Of a stretch of DNA of 64,000 bases, positions 50,290 through 59,800 are shown in pieces (the stretch's first letter is position 1; each line of letters opens with the position of its first letter). Origin of the DNA: Anaerolineales bacterium. Its GTDB lineage: Bacteria > Chloroflexota > Anaerolineae > Anaerolineales > UBA4823. The notes under the pieces are model-generated. The model made no database searches and was not told where the DNA came from. It was given only the letters and a program-made list of their open reading frames with translations. The position numbers were made by a program, and so were the translations under genes. The stretch is from assembly GCA_003105035.1 (NCBI GenBank), contig PQAL01000011.1, positions 41,447 to 105,446 on the forward strand, written 5' to 3'.

Positions 50290-51459
50290 ATGATCAGTGA
50301 GCCTTCTCTTCCCCATCCTGGTTTGATCGTGCTATTCGGCTCAGGTGAGACCTCCCCTACCGGGCGCAAGATCTTTGAAGGCATCATGCAGAAGCTGCCC
50401 CGATCTCCACGATTAGTGCTGCTTGAAACGCCCGCCGGTTTCGAACTCAATTCTTCCCGGGTAATCGGCCGGGTGGGAGAATTTTTCAGCCATCGCCTGC
50501 AAAACCACGCTCCATGTGTTGAAATCATCCCTGCCCGTAAACGCGGTACGGCTTACAGTCCCGACAACCCCCAGGTCGTTTCACCCCTCTTAGACGCTGA
50601 CCTGATTTTCATGGGGCCGGGTAGTCCTTCATATGCGATCCGGCAGCTACGTGACAGCCTGGCATGGCAATATCTGATTGCACGTCACCGCCTGGGTGCT
50701 GTGCTGGCTTTAGCCAGTGCAGCAACAGTGGCGATCAGTGCCTGTGCTCTACCTGTATATGAAATTTACAAGGTGGGTGAAGAACTCCACTGGATCGATG
50801 GATTGGATCTTTTCAGCCTGTATGGTCTGCGGCTTGTTTTTGTTCCCCATTGGAATAATCAGGAGGGGGGTGCAGAGCTGGATACCAGCCGGTGTTTCAT
50901 GGGGCAAATGCGCTTCATGCAGCTGATGGAGATGCTCCCAGACGATATGACCATCATCGGCCTGGATGAGAAAACCGCCCTCATTATGGATCCTGCGAAC
51001 TGCGAGTGCCACGTTAGAGGTTTGGGTAAGGTCACACTGATCCATACGGGTCATAAACATGCTCCCGATAGCATGAGCGCTTCCCAGAATCCCGCTTCGA
51101 TGTTAAGAGGGACAGATGAAGACCTGGTGATCATCGCCAACCAACGCCATGGGCATTTTCACCAATATGAAGATGAGGATACTTTCCCCATGGATGAAAT
51201 TGGGCAGTTCCATGCGTTCCATCCGGAAACCAACCTTCCCAGTGAGATCTGGCAAAAAGCTCTTCAGTCGGCAAATGACAAGCGGGGGGCCTCAATTCCG
51301 ATCCCTCCACTTGAAGTCCTATCCATGGTCGAAGCACGGCAGGTGGCACGCCAGAGAGGGGAATGGGCTCAGGCGGATAGCATCCGCCTGCAGGTGGAAA
51401 AACTGGGCTGGAAGATCGTTGATACCAGGGATGGCCCGCAAATCGAAAAGGTATCGTGA
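50290..51459 (+). CDS. S51-peptidase/cyanophycinase-like protein fused to a CysRS-type C-terminal helix
   Basis: A 389-residue fusion. The N-terminal part (about 1-280) has the class-I glutaminase-like fold of peptidase E/cyanophycinase: LIVLFGSGETSPTG, IFMGPGSPSYAIRQL, and LASAATVAIS in place of the GxSAGA nucleophile elbow (Ser kept, Gly replaced by Ala). The C-terminal 45 residues (EARQVARQRGEWAQADSIRL...GWKIVDTRDGPQIEKV) closely resemble the end of cysteinyl-tRNA synthetase, so similarity searches may mislabel it. Active-site loss is possible. ATG 50290 starts the homology; a TTG at 50269 is an alternative. Confidence 0.75.
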   Translation: MISEPSLPHPGLIVLFGSGETSPTGRKIFEGIMQKLPRSPRLVLLETPAGFELNSSRVIGRVGEFFSHRLQNHAPCVEIIPARKRGTAYSPDNPQVVSPLLDADLIFMGPGSPSYAIRQLRDSLAWQYLIARHRLGAVLALASAATVAISACALPVYEIYKVGEELHWIDGLDLFSLYGLRLVFVPHWNNQEGGAELDTSRCFMGQMRFMQLMEMLPDDMTIIGLDEKTALIMDPANCECHVRGLGKVTLIHTGHKHAPDSMSASQNPASMLRGTDEDLVIIANQRHGHFHQYEDEDTFPMDEIGQFHAFHPETNLPSEIWQKALQSANDKRGASIPIPPLEVLSMVEARQVARQRGEWAQADSIRLQVEKLGWKIVDTRDGPQIEKVS

Positions 51460-51491
51460 CCTAAACCATAATTACAACTAGAGGTGTGCCA

Positions 51492-52388
51492 ATGTCGAAT
51501 TCGTTGAAGATTGGCTATATCGGCCTCGGGCTGATGGGAAAATCCATTGCCCGGAATATCCTGAATGCAAATTTCCCATTGACAGTACACAACCGCAGCC
51601 AGGCTGCAGTGGCAGAGCTGGTCAACGAAGGCGCACAGGCAGCCAACTCACCCAGAGAAGTTGCTTCTCAGGTGGATATCGTCTTTACCAACCTGCCCGA
51701 TACCCCCGATGTAGAGCTAGTTGCCCTGGGGGAAAACGGGATCATCCATGGGGCTCATCCGGGCCTGATTTACGTAGATAATTCGACTATTAAACCTGCA
51801 TCTGCCCGGCAAATTGCTGCAGTCATGGCCCAAAAAGGTGTGCAATGCCTGGATGCACCCGTCAGTGGTGGCGATATCGGTGCCCGTCAGGGGACGCTGG
51901 CCATCATGGTCGGCGGTCCTGCCGAAGCCCTTGAAACCGTGCGGCCTGTTTTCGCCGCAATGGGAAAAACTGTCACCCACGTAGGGGAAGCGGGTGCGGG
52001 GCAGATTGCCAAGGCAGCCAACCAGATTATGGTGGCAGCCCAGATGGTGGCCATGGCAGAGCTGTTGATTTTCTCCAAAAAAGCAGGTGCAGACCCGCAA
52101 AAAGTGGTGGAGGCGATTAAGGGAGGTGCCGCTCAATGTTGGACATTGGATGTTAAGCCACCTCGCCTCTTCAACGGCAACCGCAGCCCAGGGTTTAAAG
52201 CACATATGCAAGCAAAAGACCTCAATATTATTATGGAGACTGCCCAAGCGTATGGAATCCCATTGCCTTCTACTGCGGTAGCTACCCAGCTCTATAATGC
52301 CATGCTGCAGCTGGATATGGCCAATCTCGATAACTCAGCTGTGATCGGGGTAATTGAGCTGCTTTCCAATGTAAGGTTGCTCGAATGA
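51492..52388 (+). CDS. NAD(P)-dependent beta-hydroxyacid dehydrogenase (3-hydroxyisobutyrate dehydrogenase/GarR family)
   Basis: A 298-residue oxidoreductase with N-terminal Rossmann domain (IGYIGLGLMGKSIARNIL), substrate motif DAPVSGGDIGARQGTLAIMVGG, catalytic Lys in GAGQIAKAANQIM, and the C-terminal helical domain ending near PSTAVATQLY. It would act on 3-hydroxyisobutyrate, tartronate semialdehyde or a similar small acid; the exact substrate is not resolved. GAGGTG lies 6 nt before ATG 51492. A 44-codon frame overlaps its stop (ATGA). Confidence 0.92.
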   Translation: MSNSLKIGYIGLGLMGKSIARNILNANFPLTVHNRSQAAVAELVNEGAQAANSPREVASQVDIVFTNLPDTPDVELVALGENGIIHGAHPGLIYVDNSTIKPASARQIAAVMAQKGVQCLDAPVSGGDIGARQGTLAIMVGGPAEALETVRPVFAAMGKTVTHVGEAGAGQIAKAANQIMVAAQMVAMAELLIFSKKAGADPQKVVEAIKGGAAQCWTLDVKPPRLFNGNRSPGFKAHMQAKDLNIIMETAQAYGIPLPSTAVATQLYNAMLQLDMANLDNSAVIGVIELLSNVRLLE

Positions 52389-52519
52389 AAACGCAGTTAA
52401 AGAATCTGCTAAATCGCATTCCCTGGCATGCCGGTAGTGAAGCCGATCCGGAGACGTTTATCGTGATAGACCAGGCTTGTGAGGTATTTGGAGAAGGATT
52501 TCACCCACTCAAGCCATAG
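52385..52519 (+). CDS. Possible small protein of 44 residues coupled to the dehydrogenase
   Basis: An ATG at 52385 overlaps the dehydrogenase stop (ATGA) and opens a 45-codon frame, a coupling typical of real operon genes. The peptide begins with a basic amphipathic stretch (MKTQLKNLLNRIPWHAG) and ends in an acidic part and FHPLKP. No family recognised; it could be a chance frame. Confidence 0.35.
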   Translation: MKTQLKNLLNRIPWHAGSEADPETFIVIDQACEVFGEGFHPLKP

Positions 52520-52655
52520 CCTGTCTCCTCAGATTTTATCAGTGCCCTTTCTCATGCATATGGTTATAGATCATCGTTTTACAAATCAATAGAGATATGC
52601 AACGGAAAATCTAATCCTGCGTATACAGGTTTAGATAACCAGACAGGAGCACGAA

Positions 52656-53249
52656 GTGAATATGCTAGAACCTGAGTTACTCGATCAGGTGATCCAAGGT
52701 AATCAAGAGGCATTCACCCACCTGGTTGAGACCTACCAGAAACCAGTGTTCAACCTGTGTTATCGGATGTTGGCTGATGCAGATGAGGCTGAGGATGTGG
52801 CCCAGGAGACTTTCTTGCGGGTATATCGGAATATCAAAAATTATGATACCAATCGCCCGTTTTCAACCTGGCTGCTTTCGATCGCAGCCCACTCGTGCAT
52901 CGACCTGCTGCGGAAAAGACGCATGCTGATCCTCTCACTGGACTCAACACCTTATCTCGACCCTGCCGATGGCTCAGCTGGCCCGGAAGGGATGTTTTTC
53001 CTCAAGGAGGATCAACGCAGGGTGCAGGCTCTATTAACCACACTCAACCCGCATGACCGGGCAGCAGTGGTCATGTATTACTGGTATGACTTTTCTTACG
53101 AAGAGATCGCCAGCAGCCTCTCGCTGACCACCAGCGCCGTAAAGAGCCGACTGCACCGTGCCAGGTTAAGCATGGCCCAGACCTGGTCGAAACCAAACGG
53201 CACGAGTTATGTGCCAGAAAGGAATCCACATGAATCATCAGCCTTTTAG
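52656..53249 (+). CDS. ECF-type RNA polymerase sigma factor (second)
   Basis: A 197-residue ECF sigma. Region 2: LVETYQKPVFNLCYRMLADADEAEDVAQETFLRVYRNI and FSTWLLSIAAHSCIDLLRKRR. Region 4: LNPHDRAAVVMYYWYDFSYEEIASSLSLTTSAVKSRLHRARL. The start is GTG 52656 (GGAG 7 nt upstream) or ATG 52662. A ZAS-type anti-sigma gene overlaps its end by 20 bp, so this is a self-contained envelope-stress switch. It is more distant from the 34.9-kb sigma than a recent duplicate would be. Confidence 0.94.
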   Translation: MNMLEPELLDQVIQGNQEAFTHLVETYQKPVFNLCYRMLADADEAEDVAQETFLRVYRNIKNYDTNRPFSTWLLSIAAHSCIDLLRKRRMLILSLDSTPYLDPADGSAGPEGMFFLKEDQRRVQALLTTLNPHDRAAVVMYYWYDFSYEEIASSLSLTTSAVKSRLHRARLSMAQTWSKPNGTSYVPERNPHESSAF

Positions 53250-53763
53250 GGAATGGCTGCTGTCTGAGGAGACTCTTTCAGCTGAACAGGATCAATCCTT
53301 ACGAGAACATCTCGCAACTTGCGAGGCATGCAATCAGATACAGGCATCCTGGATGGAATTGGAATTCATCATCAAGGATGCCCCACAGGTGGAGCCAATG
53401 CCTGGCTTCACCCGCCGGTGGCAAGCGCATCTTGAAGAATATCAGGCCCAACAACTGGCCCGCCGGGGTTGGGTCTCGATCGGATTGACCGCTCTCATCG
53501 CCGGCATATTGGTAGCTTTATTAATTTTTGAAGTCTGGACATTGATCCAGGATCCAGGTCCGTTCGTCATCGTATGGCTCGATCGTGTGGTTTCAATATT
53601 TGCCAATTACTTCGTCTTACAGAATCTAATTAAGTCTATACACTGGTTTAATCCAGGAATGGTCTTTTTGGGTATGATCTTCCTGGTAGGTATGATCAGC
53701 TTCATGAGTGTCTTGTGGTTATCCACATATAGAAAACTAAGTCTTGTCTGGAGGGTAGAATGA
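53230..53763 (+). CDS. Zinc-type (ZAS) anti-sigma factor, membrane protein
   Basis: A 177-residue protein. The N-terminal anti-sigma domain has the zinc motif H-x3-C-x2-C (REHLATCEACNQ), which would hold the ECF factor encoded just before. Two or three membrane spans follow (about 78-100, 115-135, 145-165). ATG 53230 is chosen for AAAGGA 7 nt upstream and because it starts MNHQPFREWLL; an in-frame GTG at 53209 is inside the sigma gene. Its stop overlaps the next start (ATGA). Confidence 0.88.
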   Translation: MNHQPFREWLLSEETLSAEQDQSLREHLATCEACNQIQASWMELEFIIKDAPQVEPMPGFTRRWQAHLEEYQAQQLARRGWVSIGLTALIAGILVALLIFEVWTLIQDPGPFVIVWLDRVVSIFANYFVLQNLIKSIHWFNPGMVFLGMIFLVGMISFMSVLWLSTYRKLSLVWRVE

Positions 53764-54779
53764 AACACATCAATCTCAAGTTAGTATCCGCAACCTTGTT
53801 AGCCGTGCTCCTGTTGGGAGTATTCCCTGTTACAGCATTCGCAGCCACACCGAAGGATTTGGTAGTCGGCAATAATTACACGCTGGAAAGTGGGAAAATC
53901 CTTAACAATGATCTGCTCGTGCTGGGTGGTAATGTCGACTTGCAGAAGGACTCCATCGTGACTGGCAGCGTGATCATCTTCGGTGGAAATTGCACTGCAG
54001 CAGGCACGATCAACGGTGACCTGGTCGTACTGGGGGGTACGATCAACCTGGCTTCGACATTCGTCTTGCAAGGCAACCTAACCTCGGCGGGTGGTTCGGT
54101 TAATCGCGCCCCAGGTGCCCAGATCAATGGGCAAGTAAATACGAACATTTCAGGGCCTTCCGTCATCCTTCCTGGCGGGGTACGCTTCCCGGTGATCAAT
54201 GCCACCTACAATCCAGCCGTTAAAGTAGCCGGATACTTCGTTGGACTGATCCTCTGGTCACTGGTAGCGATGCTGCTAGCCATGTTCCTGCCTAACCCCC
54301 TCACACGCACCTACCAGACCGAGATCTCTGAACCGCTCATCTCCGGAGGACTAGGCTGCCTGACAATCATCATCGTGCCAATCGTCCTGGTTCTGCTGGC
54401 GATCACGATCTGCCTCTCTCCGGTGGCACTGCTTGGGGCGTTCGTCCTGGCGGCTGCATGGGCTTATGGATTGATCGCCATGGGCCTTGAAGTCGGCCGG
54501 CGTATTAGCCTGATGTTCAAGCATGAATGGCACCCTGCCATTTCTGCCGGCGTAGGCACCCTGGTCTTGATGGCTATCTTAACTGGCCTGCAGACTTTCT
54601 TGCCATGCATAGGATGGATACCCATGTTCGTGGCTGGTATCGTTGGCTTGGGTGCGGTGCTGTTGACCCAATTCGGCAGGAAACCCTATGTGAGTGGGAC
54701 GAGGCGGCCAGCAGTCAGCAGCAGTGAAATCCTTCCACCCGCCGGTGGCTCCGATCTCAATCCTCCTGCAAACCAATAA
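53760..54779 (+). CDS. Bactofilin-like polymer-forming domain fused to membrane spans
   Basis: A 339-residue envelope protein: signal peptide (1-27, TAFA-AT), a right-handed beta-helix of the polymer-forming/bactofilin type (about 35-130, repeated GDLVVLGGTINL and SVIIFGGNCTA units), then four or more membrane spans (about 155-300) and a polar C-terminal tail. Bactofilins build cytoskeletal filaments inside cells; here the beta-helix is probably outside, a form seen next to ECF sigma systems. It overlaps the anti-sigma gene (ATGA) and is probably a member or the target of the stress regulon. Confidence 0.83.
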   Translation: MKHINLKLVSATLLAVLLLGVFPVTAFAATPKDLVVGNNYTLESGKILNNDLLVLGGNVDLQKDSIVTGSVIIFGGNCTAAGTINGDLVVLGGTINLASTFVLQGNLTSAGGSVNRAPGAQINGQVNTNISGPSVILPGGVRFPVINATYNPAVKVAGYFVGLILWSLVAMLLAMFLPNPLTRTYQTEISEPLISGGLGCLTIIIVPIVLVLLAITICLSPVALLGAFVLAAAWAYGLIAMGLEVGRRISLMFKHEWHPAISAGVGTLVLMAILTGLQTFLPCIGWIPMFVAGIVGLGAVLLTQFGRKPYVSGTRRPAVSSSEILPPAGGSDLNPPANQ

Positions 54780-54816
54780 CCAAACACTATACTCATTTAT
54801 TCATCGATGGTTAAAT

Positions 54817-54845
54817 GTAGAGACGCAGCAGTGCTGCGTCTCTAC
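54817..54845. repeat. Perfect palindromic hairpin (REP-like) / terminator
   Basis: GTAGAGACGCAGCA (54817-54830) and TGCTGCGTCTCTAC (54832-54845) are exact inverted arms around one base; the effective stem is about 12 bp. TAATTTTTT follows, so it can end transcription rightward. The GTAGAGACG arm resembles palindromes that recur between genes in many bacteria, but only one copy is in this window. Confidence 0.6.
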
Positions 54846-54964
54846 TAATTTTTTATAAATCCGTGGATTAATTCTGGAGATCGTGGCTAAGCATAGCCCA
54901 CATTCATGAACTTTGCGCCAGTGCACTAAAAGGAAAGGGTTCTCCAGCTTTACCGATAGAGCAT

Positions 54965-55636
54965 TTATTTTGTGCCAGCGTATAGGATGGCACTCAAGAT
55001 GATCCCGATCTGACCAAGGTGATAAGTGATCATGGTCAGCAGCCGAGCGTGTGCAAAGCGTTTTATGAACCTGTCCCAGGCCAGGATCGAATCGGAGGCG
55101 AAAAATAGCACTGCGCCGATCGATGCAGACAGTGCAGCAAACATCGGCCAACCCGGGCGTGTCCAGGTGAGGACAGCCGAATAAACCATCAGGCTGATCA
55201 CCAGTGAGTAAACCAGCACGGGTATTTTCAAAGCTGCCTTCTCCTTCTCGGCCAACCCAGCTGCTAATTTGGGATACAGCCAGCCAAGATAGATGGCCAA
55301 CGCTACAATGAGCACGATGCCGAGCAAGTTGATATAGGGTGCAGAGTTATTAAACCCAACCACGTAGCATATATGACCAATCAAGAAGGAAATCAGTCCT
55401 AGAATGAAATACTTTTCCGGGAGCATGAGGAAAACATCCCCACCTAAGCAGAAGACAGCACCCAGGGTGAACCATAGCATGCTGCCTCCCCAACCTGCAC
55501 TCTGCCCGATCCACCATAGGAGCGCCAACATCGTCCCCGGTTTGGCGAAATACTCAAGGGTTTTCCAGTGCTTCTCGACCGCAACCCAGTTCAGTACTGC
55601 CAGGACCAATGCGATAATGAGTGGGTAAATTGACAT
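54965..55636 (-). CDS. YhhN-family membrane protein (lysoplasmalogenase-like)
   Basis: A 223-residue protein with about eight spans of the YhhN/TMEM86 family. Seen: the early FAKPGTMLALLWW segment, the GDVFLMLPEKYFILGLISFLIGHICY core containing conserved Asp and His, and the late FFASDSILAWDRF motif. TMEM86B cleaves the vinyl-ether bond of lysoplasmalogens; whether this bacterial member acts on ether lipids is not known. It follows era by 15 bp on the same strand with GGGAGG ahead of its ATG, so it is on the era transcript. Confidence 0.85.
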   Translation of the reverse strand: MSIYPLIIALVLAVLNWVAVEKHWKTLEYFAKPGTMLALLWWIGQSAGWGGSMLWFTLGAVFCLGGDVFLMLPEKYFILGLISFLIGHICYVVGFNNSAPYINLLGIVLIVALAIYLGWLYPKLAAGLAEKEKAALKIPVLVYSLVISLMVYSAVLTWTRPGWPMFAALSASIGAVLFFASDSILAWDRFIKRFAHARLLTMITYHLGQIGIILSAILYAGTK

Positions 55637-55651
55637 GATTTTCCTCCCTTG

Positions 55652-56554
55652 TTAGGAATTAAACATCTGTTTGACCATTTTTTCATCATCACGCCAGTTT
55701 TTGCGGAGCTTAACCCGCAACTGCAGGTAAGTCTCTTTTCCGCTCATCGCTTCGATTTCCTTGCGTGCAGATGTGCCAATCTTCTTGAGCATGTGGCCGC
55801 TTTGCCCAATCACGATTCCTTTGTGGCTCTCGCGTTCAACAAAAATGGTCGCTTCGATATACACTGCCTGGGCGCTCCGCTCAGTGTATTCGTCGATCCT
55901 GACCACAATGCCATGCGGGACTTCATACTTCAGATGGTTCAGGCACGCCTCACGGATCAGGTCAGCGGTGATATCCCGCTCAAACAGGTCAGTCACTTGC
56001 TCTTCAGGGTAAAAAGGCTCACCTGCAGGTAAGTAGCTGACGATCTTCTCAAGGAGCAGCTCCTTGTTATCACCGCGTGTGGCCGACACCTTTACAAGGT
56101 TGCTCTTCGGGATCAGCTCTTGATAAGCAGCCTGGATCTCGGGAGACTGGTTGGACTGCAGCAAGTCGATTTTGTTGAGAACCAACAGGATTTTATCCGG
56201 TCTGACCATAGAATTTAACATCCCAGCCAGCATCTGGTCCTCATCGGTCGGCATCTGGCTGGCATCAACCATAAATAGCACCACATCACAGTGTTCCAGG
56301 GCAGAACGTGCCTCCAGATTCATGCTTTCGCCCAGCTTGCTGTGCGGCTTGTGAATACCGGGCGTGTCGATAAAGATCGCCTGGTATTCCCCGGTGGTCA
56401 GGATGCCCTCCTGCCGCCGGCGAGTTGTCTGCGGGCGTGGCGAAACAGCGGCCACCTTCTGCCCAATCAATGCATTGATGAGTGTCGACTTTCCCACATT
56501 GGGTCGGCCCATTACGGCTACAAACCCAGCCAGGTATTCCTTATCCATATCCAT
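55652..56554 (-). CDS. era: GTPase Era
   Basis: Era binds 16S rRNA and helps 30S assembly. The 300-residue protein has G1 GRPNVGKSTLINALIG (about 13-28), G3 DTPGIH, G4 NKID, G5 region SATRGD and a C-terminal KH domain with ERESHKGIVIGQSGHMLKKIGTSAR. Complete and normal in length. A TAGAAT box lies 6 nt before ATG 56554 and there is no ribosome site, so its mRNA is predicted leaderless. It is divergent from rpoB. Confidence 0.97.
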   Translation of the reverse strand: MDMDKEYLAGFVAVMGRPNVGKSTLINALIGQKVAAVSPRPQTTRRRQEGILTTGEYQAIFIDTPGIHKPHSKLGESMNLEARSALEHCDVVLFMVDASQMPTDEDQMLAGMLNSMVRPDKILLVLNKIDLLQSNQSPEIQAAYQELIPKSNLVKVSATRGDNKELLLEKIVSYLPAGEPFYPEEQVTDLFERDITADLIREACLNHLKYEVPHGIVVRIDEYTERSAQAVYIEATIFVERESHKGIVIGQSGHMLKKIGTSARKEIEAMSGKETYLQLRVKLRKNWRDDEKMVKQMFNS

Positions 56555-56560
56555 GATTGA

Positions 56561-56566
56561 ATTCTA
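56561..56566 (-). promoter_or_regulatory. -10 box TAGAAT of era, placed for a leaderless transcript
   Basis: On the minus strand TAGAAT (56566-56561) ends 6 nt before the era ATG at 56554, with TCAATC between. Confidence 0.55.
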
Positions 56567-56644
56567 TCAGTAGAAGATGACCTTGTACATAAAATCACCA
56601 TATTCCATGGGCGGAAAGTTTCATCATTTACTAATCAAACCATC

Positions 56645-56672
56645 TTGACCAAATTGAAACAAATGTTATAAT
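56645..56672 (+). promoter_or_regulatory. Promoter of rpoB (TTGACC-16-TATAAT)
   Basis: TTGACC at 56645-56650, 16-nt spacer, consensus TATAAT at 56667-56672. It predicts a leader of about 150 nt before the ATG at 56829 and shows that rpoB starts its own transcript, with no rplL ahead of it. Confidence 0.75.
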
Positions 56673-56745
56673 ATTCGTTTGCGTGTTTGGCTTCGTATAT
56701 TGAATAATTAGAATGGACTTTGAACTAGGGATCTTAAAATTCGTT

Positions 56746-56770
56746 GCGTGATGGTAAAAATTCATCACGC
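56746..56770 (+). promoter_or_regulatory. Hairpin in the rpoB leader
   Basis: GCGTGATG (56746-56753) pairs exactly with CATCACGC (56763-56770) over a 9-nt loop, followed by CTTATTTGTT. A possible attenuator; the T-run is weak. TAACA/TGTTA pairing near 56788-56815 could form a second stem. Confidence 0.5.
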
Positions 56771-56828
56771 CTTATTTGTTAATCACATAGTAACAGTCCG
56801 CTGAAAATTGTTACACTAGGAGAGAATT

Positions 56829-59800
56829 ATGGCACCTAACTTGCCAAGCAAGTCCTACGCTCGGATTAATATTGACCTCAAGCTGCCGGACTTGATTGAA
56901 GTTCAGATTGAATCCTTCCAACGTTTAAAAACCGAAGGTTTGGCTGATCTCTTCCATGAAGTTTCCCCCATCGAATCATATAACAAGGGAATGAAGCTGT
57001 ATTTCCCCTCCCGAACCCCTGAATCAGACCAGTGGGAGCTGACTTACAAGTTCGGAGAGCCCAAGCACTCGCTTGAAGAATGCGTCGAACGTGACCTGAC
57101 TTACGCCAGCCCGTTATATGTCTCTGTGCTATTGGCTGGACCGGAAGTCCCGCAACCCATCAAGCAGGATATCTTCCTGGGTGATTTCCCTGAAATGACC
57201 GAGAAGGGTACCTTTATTGTTAACGGCACCGAGCGTGTAGTCGTCTCCCAGCTGATCCGCTCACCGGGCGTCTACTTTGAGGCACCCGTCGACCGATCTA
57301 CAGGACGCAACCTGGCCATCGCCAAGCTGATCCCCGATCGAGGCGCCTGGATGGAGTTTGAAACCCGCAAAAGCGACTACCTTACTCTGCGGTTCAACCG
57401 CAAACGCACCGTGCCCATCACCATCTTCCTACGTGCCCTGTCAGCGGTGAACGATGGTTTACCTGATTCACCCCTCAATACAGGTACGGATGAAGAGCTG
57501 TTAACCCTTTTCCAGGATGTGGATAACAATCCCGACCGCATGTTCATCCCAGCTTCGTTTGCCCAGGAGCCGCAATGGGATCTGTCGAACAACCAGACCA
57601 TTGCTGAAGCTGCCCTGTTGGAGTTCTTTAAGCGCATGCGCCCGGGTGACCCTGCCACACTCGATAATGCCCGGGGTTTTCTGCAGGAACAGCTGTTTGA
57701 CCAGCGTCACTACGACCTAGAGCGTGTTGGGCGGTATAAGCTAAACCAGAAGCTTGACCTGCACGACCGTGTACCGATCACCCACCGCATGATCACCAAG
57801 TGGGATATCGTGCGCCTCGTCCGTCGCATGATCATGATCAACAATGGCACCCAGGCTCCTGATGATATTGACCATCTGGGTAACCGCCGCGCCAAGACCG
57901 TTGGCGAGCTGATCCAGAACAAGCTGCGCATCGGTTTACGGCGTATGGAGCGGGTGATCAAGGAGCGTATGTCGATCCGCGATCAAGACCAGCTGACCCC
58001 CATCACCTTGATCAACATCCGCCCGGTGGTGGCCGCCTTGCGCGAGTTCTTCGGCTCAAGCCAGCTATCCCAGTTCATGGATCAGACCAACCCGCTGGCA
58101 GAGCTGCGCCACAAGCGTACGCTTTCTGCTCTAGGTCCGGGTGGTTTACGCCGTGAGCGGGCTGGTTTTGACGTCCGCGACGTGCACCACTCGCACTATG
58201 GCCGAATCTGCCCCATTGAAACCCCTGAAGGCCCGAATATTGGCCTGATCGGCCGCCTGGCCTCCTTTGCCCGAGTCAATGAATATGGTTTCATTGAAAC
58301 CCCTTACCGGCGCGTGCGTAAAACCTTGGTTCCGAGCGATGAACGGCTGGTTGGTCGTTCACTACGGGAAGACATCAAAGATCCTGATAATGGCAAGCTG
58401 GTTGCCAAGAGCGGTGAGCGCGTCACCCTCGACCTGGCGGACAAAATCCGCAAGCTTAACCTGAAAGAAATCCTGGTTGTACCGTTCGTCACCGAAGACA
58501 CCGAATACCTGTCGGCGGATGTTGAAGATCGTTTCGTGATTGCCCAGGCGAATACACCGATAAACGAATACAACGAGTTTATCCGCACCAGCATCTCCTC
58601 CCGCCACTTCTCAGATTTCATTTTTGCAGGCAGTGACAATATCGATTACATGGATGTCGCCCCGCACCAAATCGTGGGCATCAGCGCAGCGCTCATCCCC
58701 TTCCTCGAGCATGATGATGCTAACCGCGCCCTGATGGGCTCCAACATGCAGGCTCAGGCAGTCCCACTGCTCAACCCCGATATACCTGCCGTCTCCACTG
58801 GCATGGAATACCATGCTGCCATGGACTCAGGCCAGGTGGTGATCGCCGAGGAGGATGGTGAGATCACTTCCGTAACCGGCAATAAAATCATCATCCACAC
58901 CCCCAAGGTTGACCATACCTATCAGCTGCGCAAATACCAGCGCTCGAACCAGTCCACCTGCATCGATCAGCGCCCGGCAGTCGTCAAAGGGCAGCGCGTG
59001 CACAAAGGCGAGGTGATTGCTGACTCGTCATCCACCGAAAATGGCGAGCTGGCCTTGGGTCAGAATGTGGTGGTGGCTTTCCTCTCATGGGAAGGGGCTA
59101 ACTTTGAAGATGCCATCGTCATCTCGGAGCGCCTGGTCCAGGAAGATCGCTTTACCTCGGTCCACATAGAAAAATATGAAGTCGAATCACGTGATACTCG
59201 CCTTGGCCCGGAAGAAATCACCCGCGATATCCCCAACGTCGGTGAAGATGCCATTAAGGATCTTGACGAGACAGGGATCATCCGCATCGGTGCTGAAGTA
59301 GGTCCGAACGATATCCTGGTAGGCAAGATCTCTCCTAAGGGTGAGAAAGAACTCACCCCGGAAGAGCGCCTGCTGAGAGCTATTTTTGGTGAGAAGTCAC
59401 GCGATGTGAAAGACACTTCCCTGCGTATGCCACACGGTGAGCGCGGCAAAGTCGTTGACGTGAAAGTATTCACCCGTGAAGATAATACCGATCTGGCAGC
59501 TGGTGTTGACATGATGGTGCGAGTCTCAGTAGCTCAGCGCCGCAAGATTACCGCAGGCGATAAAATGGCTGGACGGCACGGGAATAAAGGTGTCGTGTCT
59601 CGCGTGGTGGCTGAAGAAGATATGCCCTTCCTGGACGACGGAACTCCGGTCGACATCATCCTGAATCCCACCGGCGTGCCTGGCCGTATGAATCTCGGCC
59701 AGGTGCTGGAAACGCACCTGGGATGGGCAGCCAGCCGGTTGGGCTTCCGCGCGATCACTCCCGTGTTTGATGGCGCCACCGAAGTTGAAATTGACGCAGA

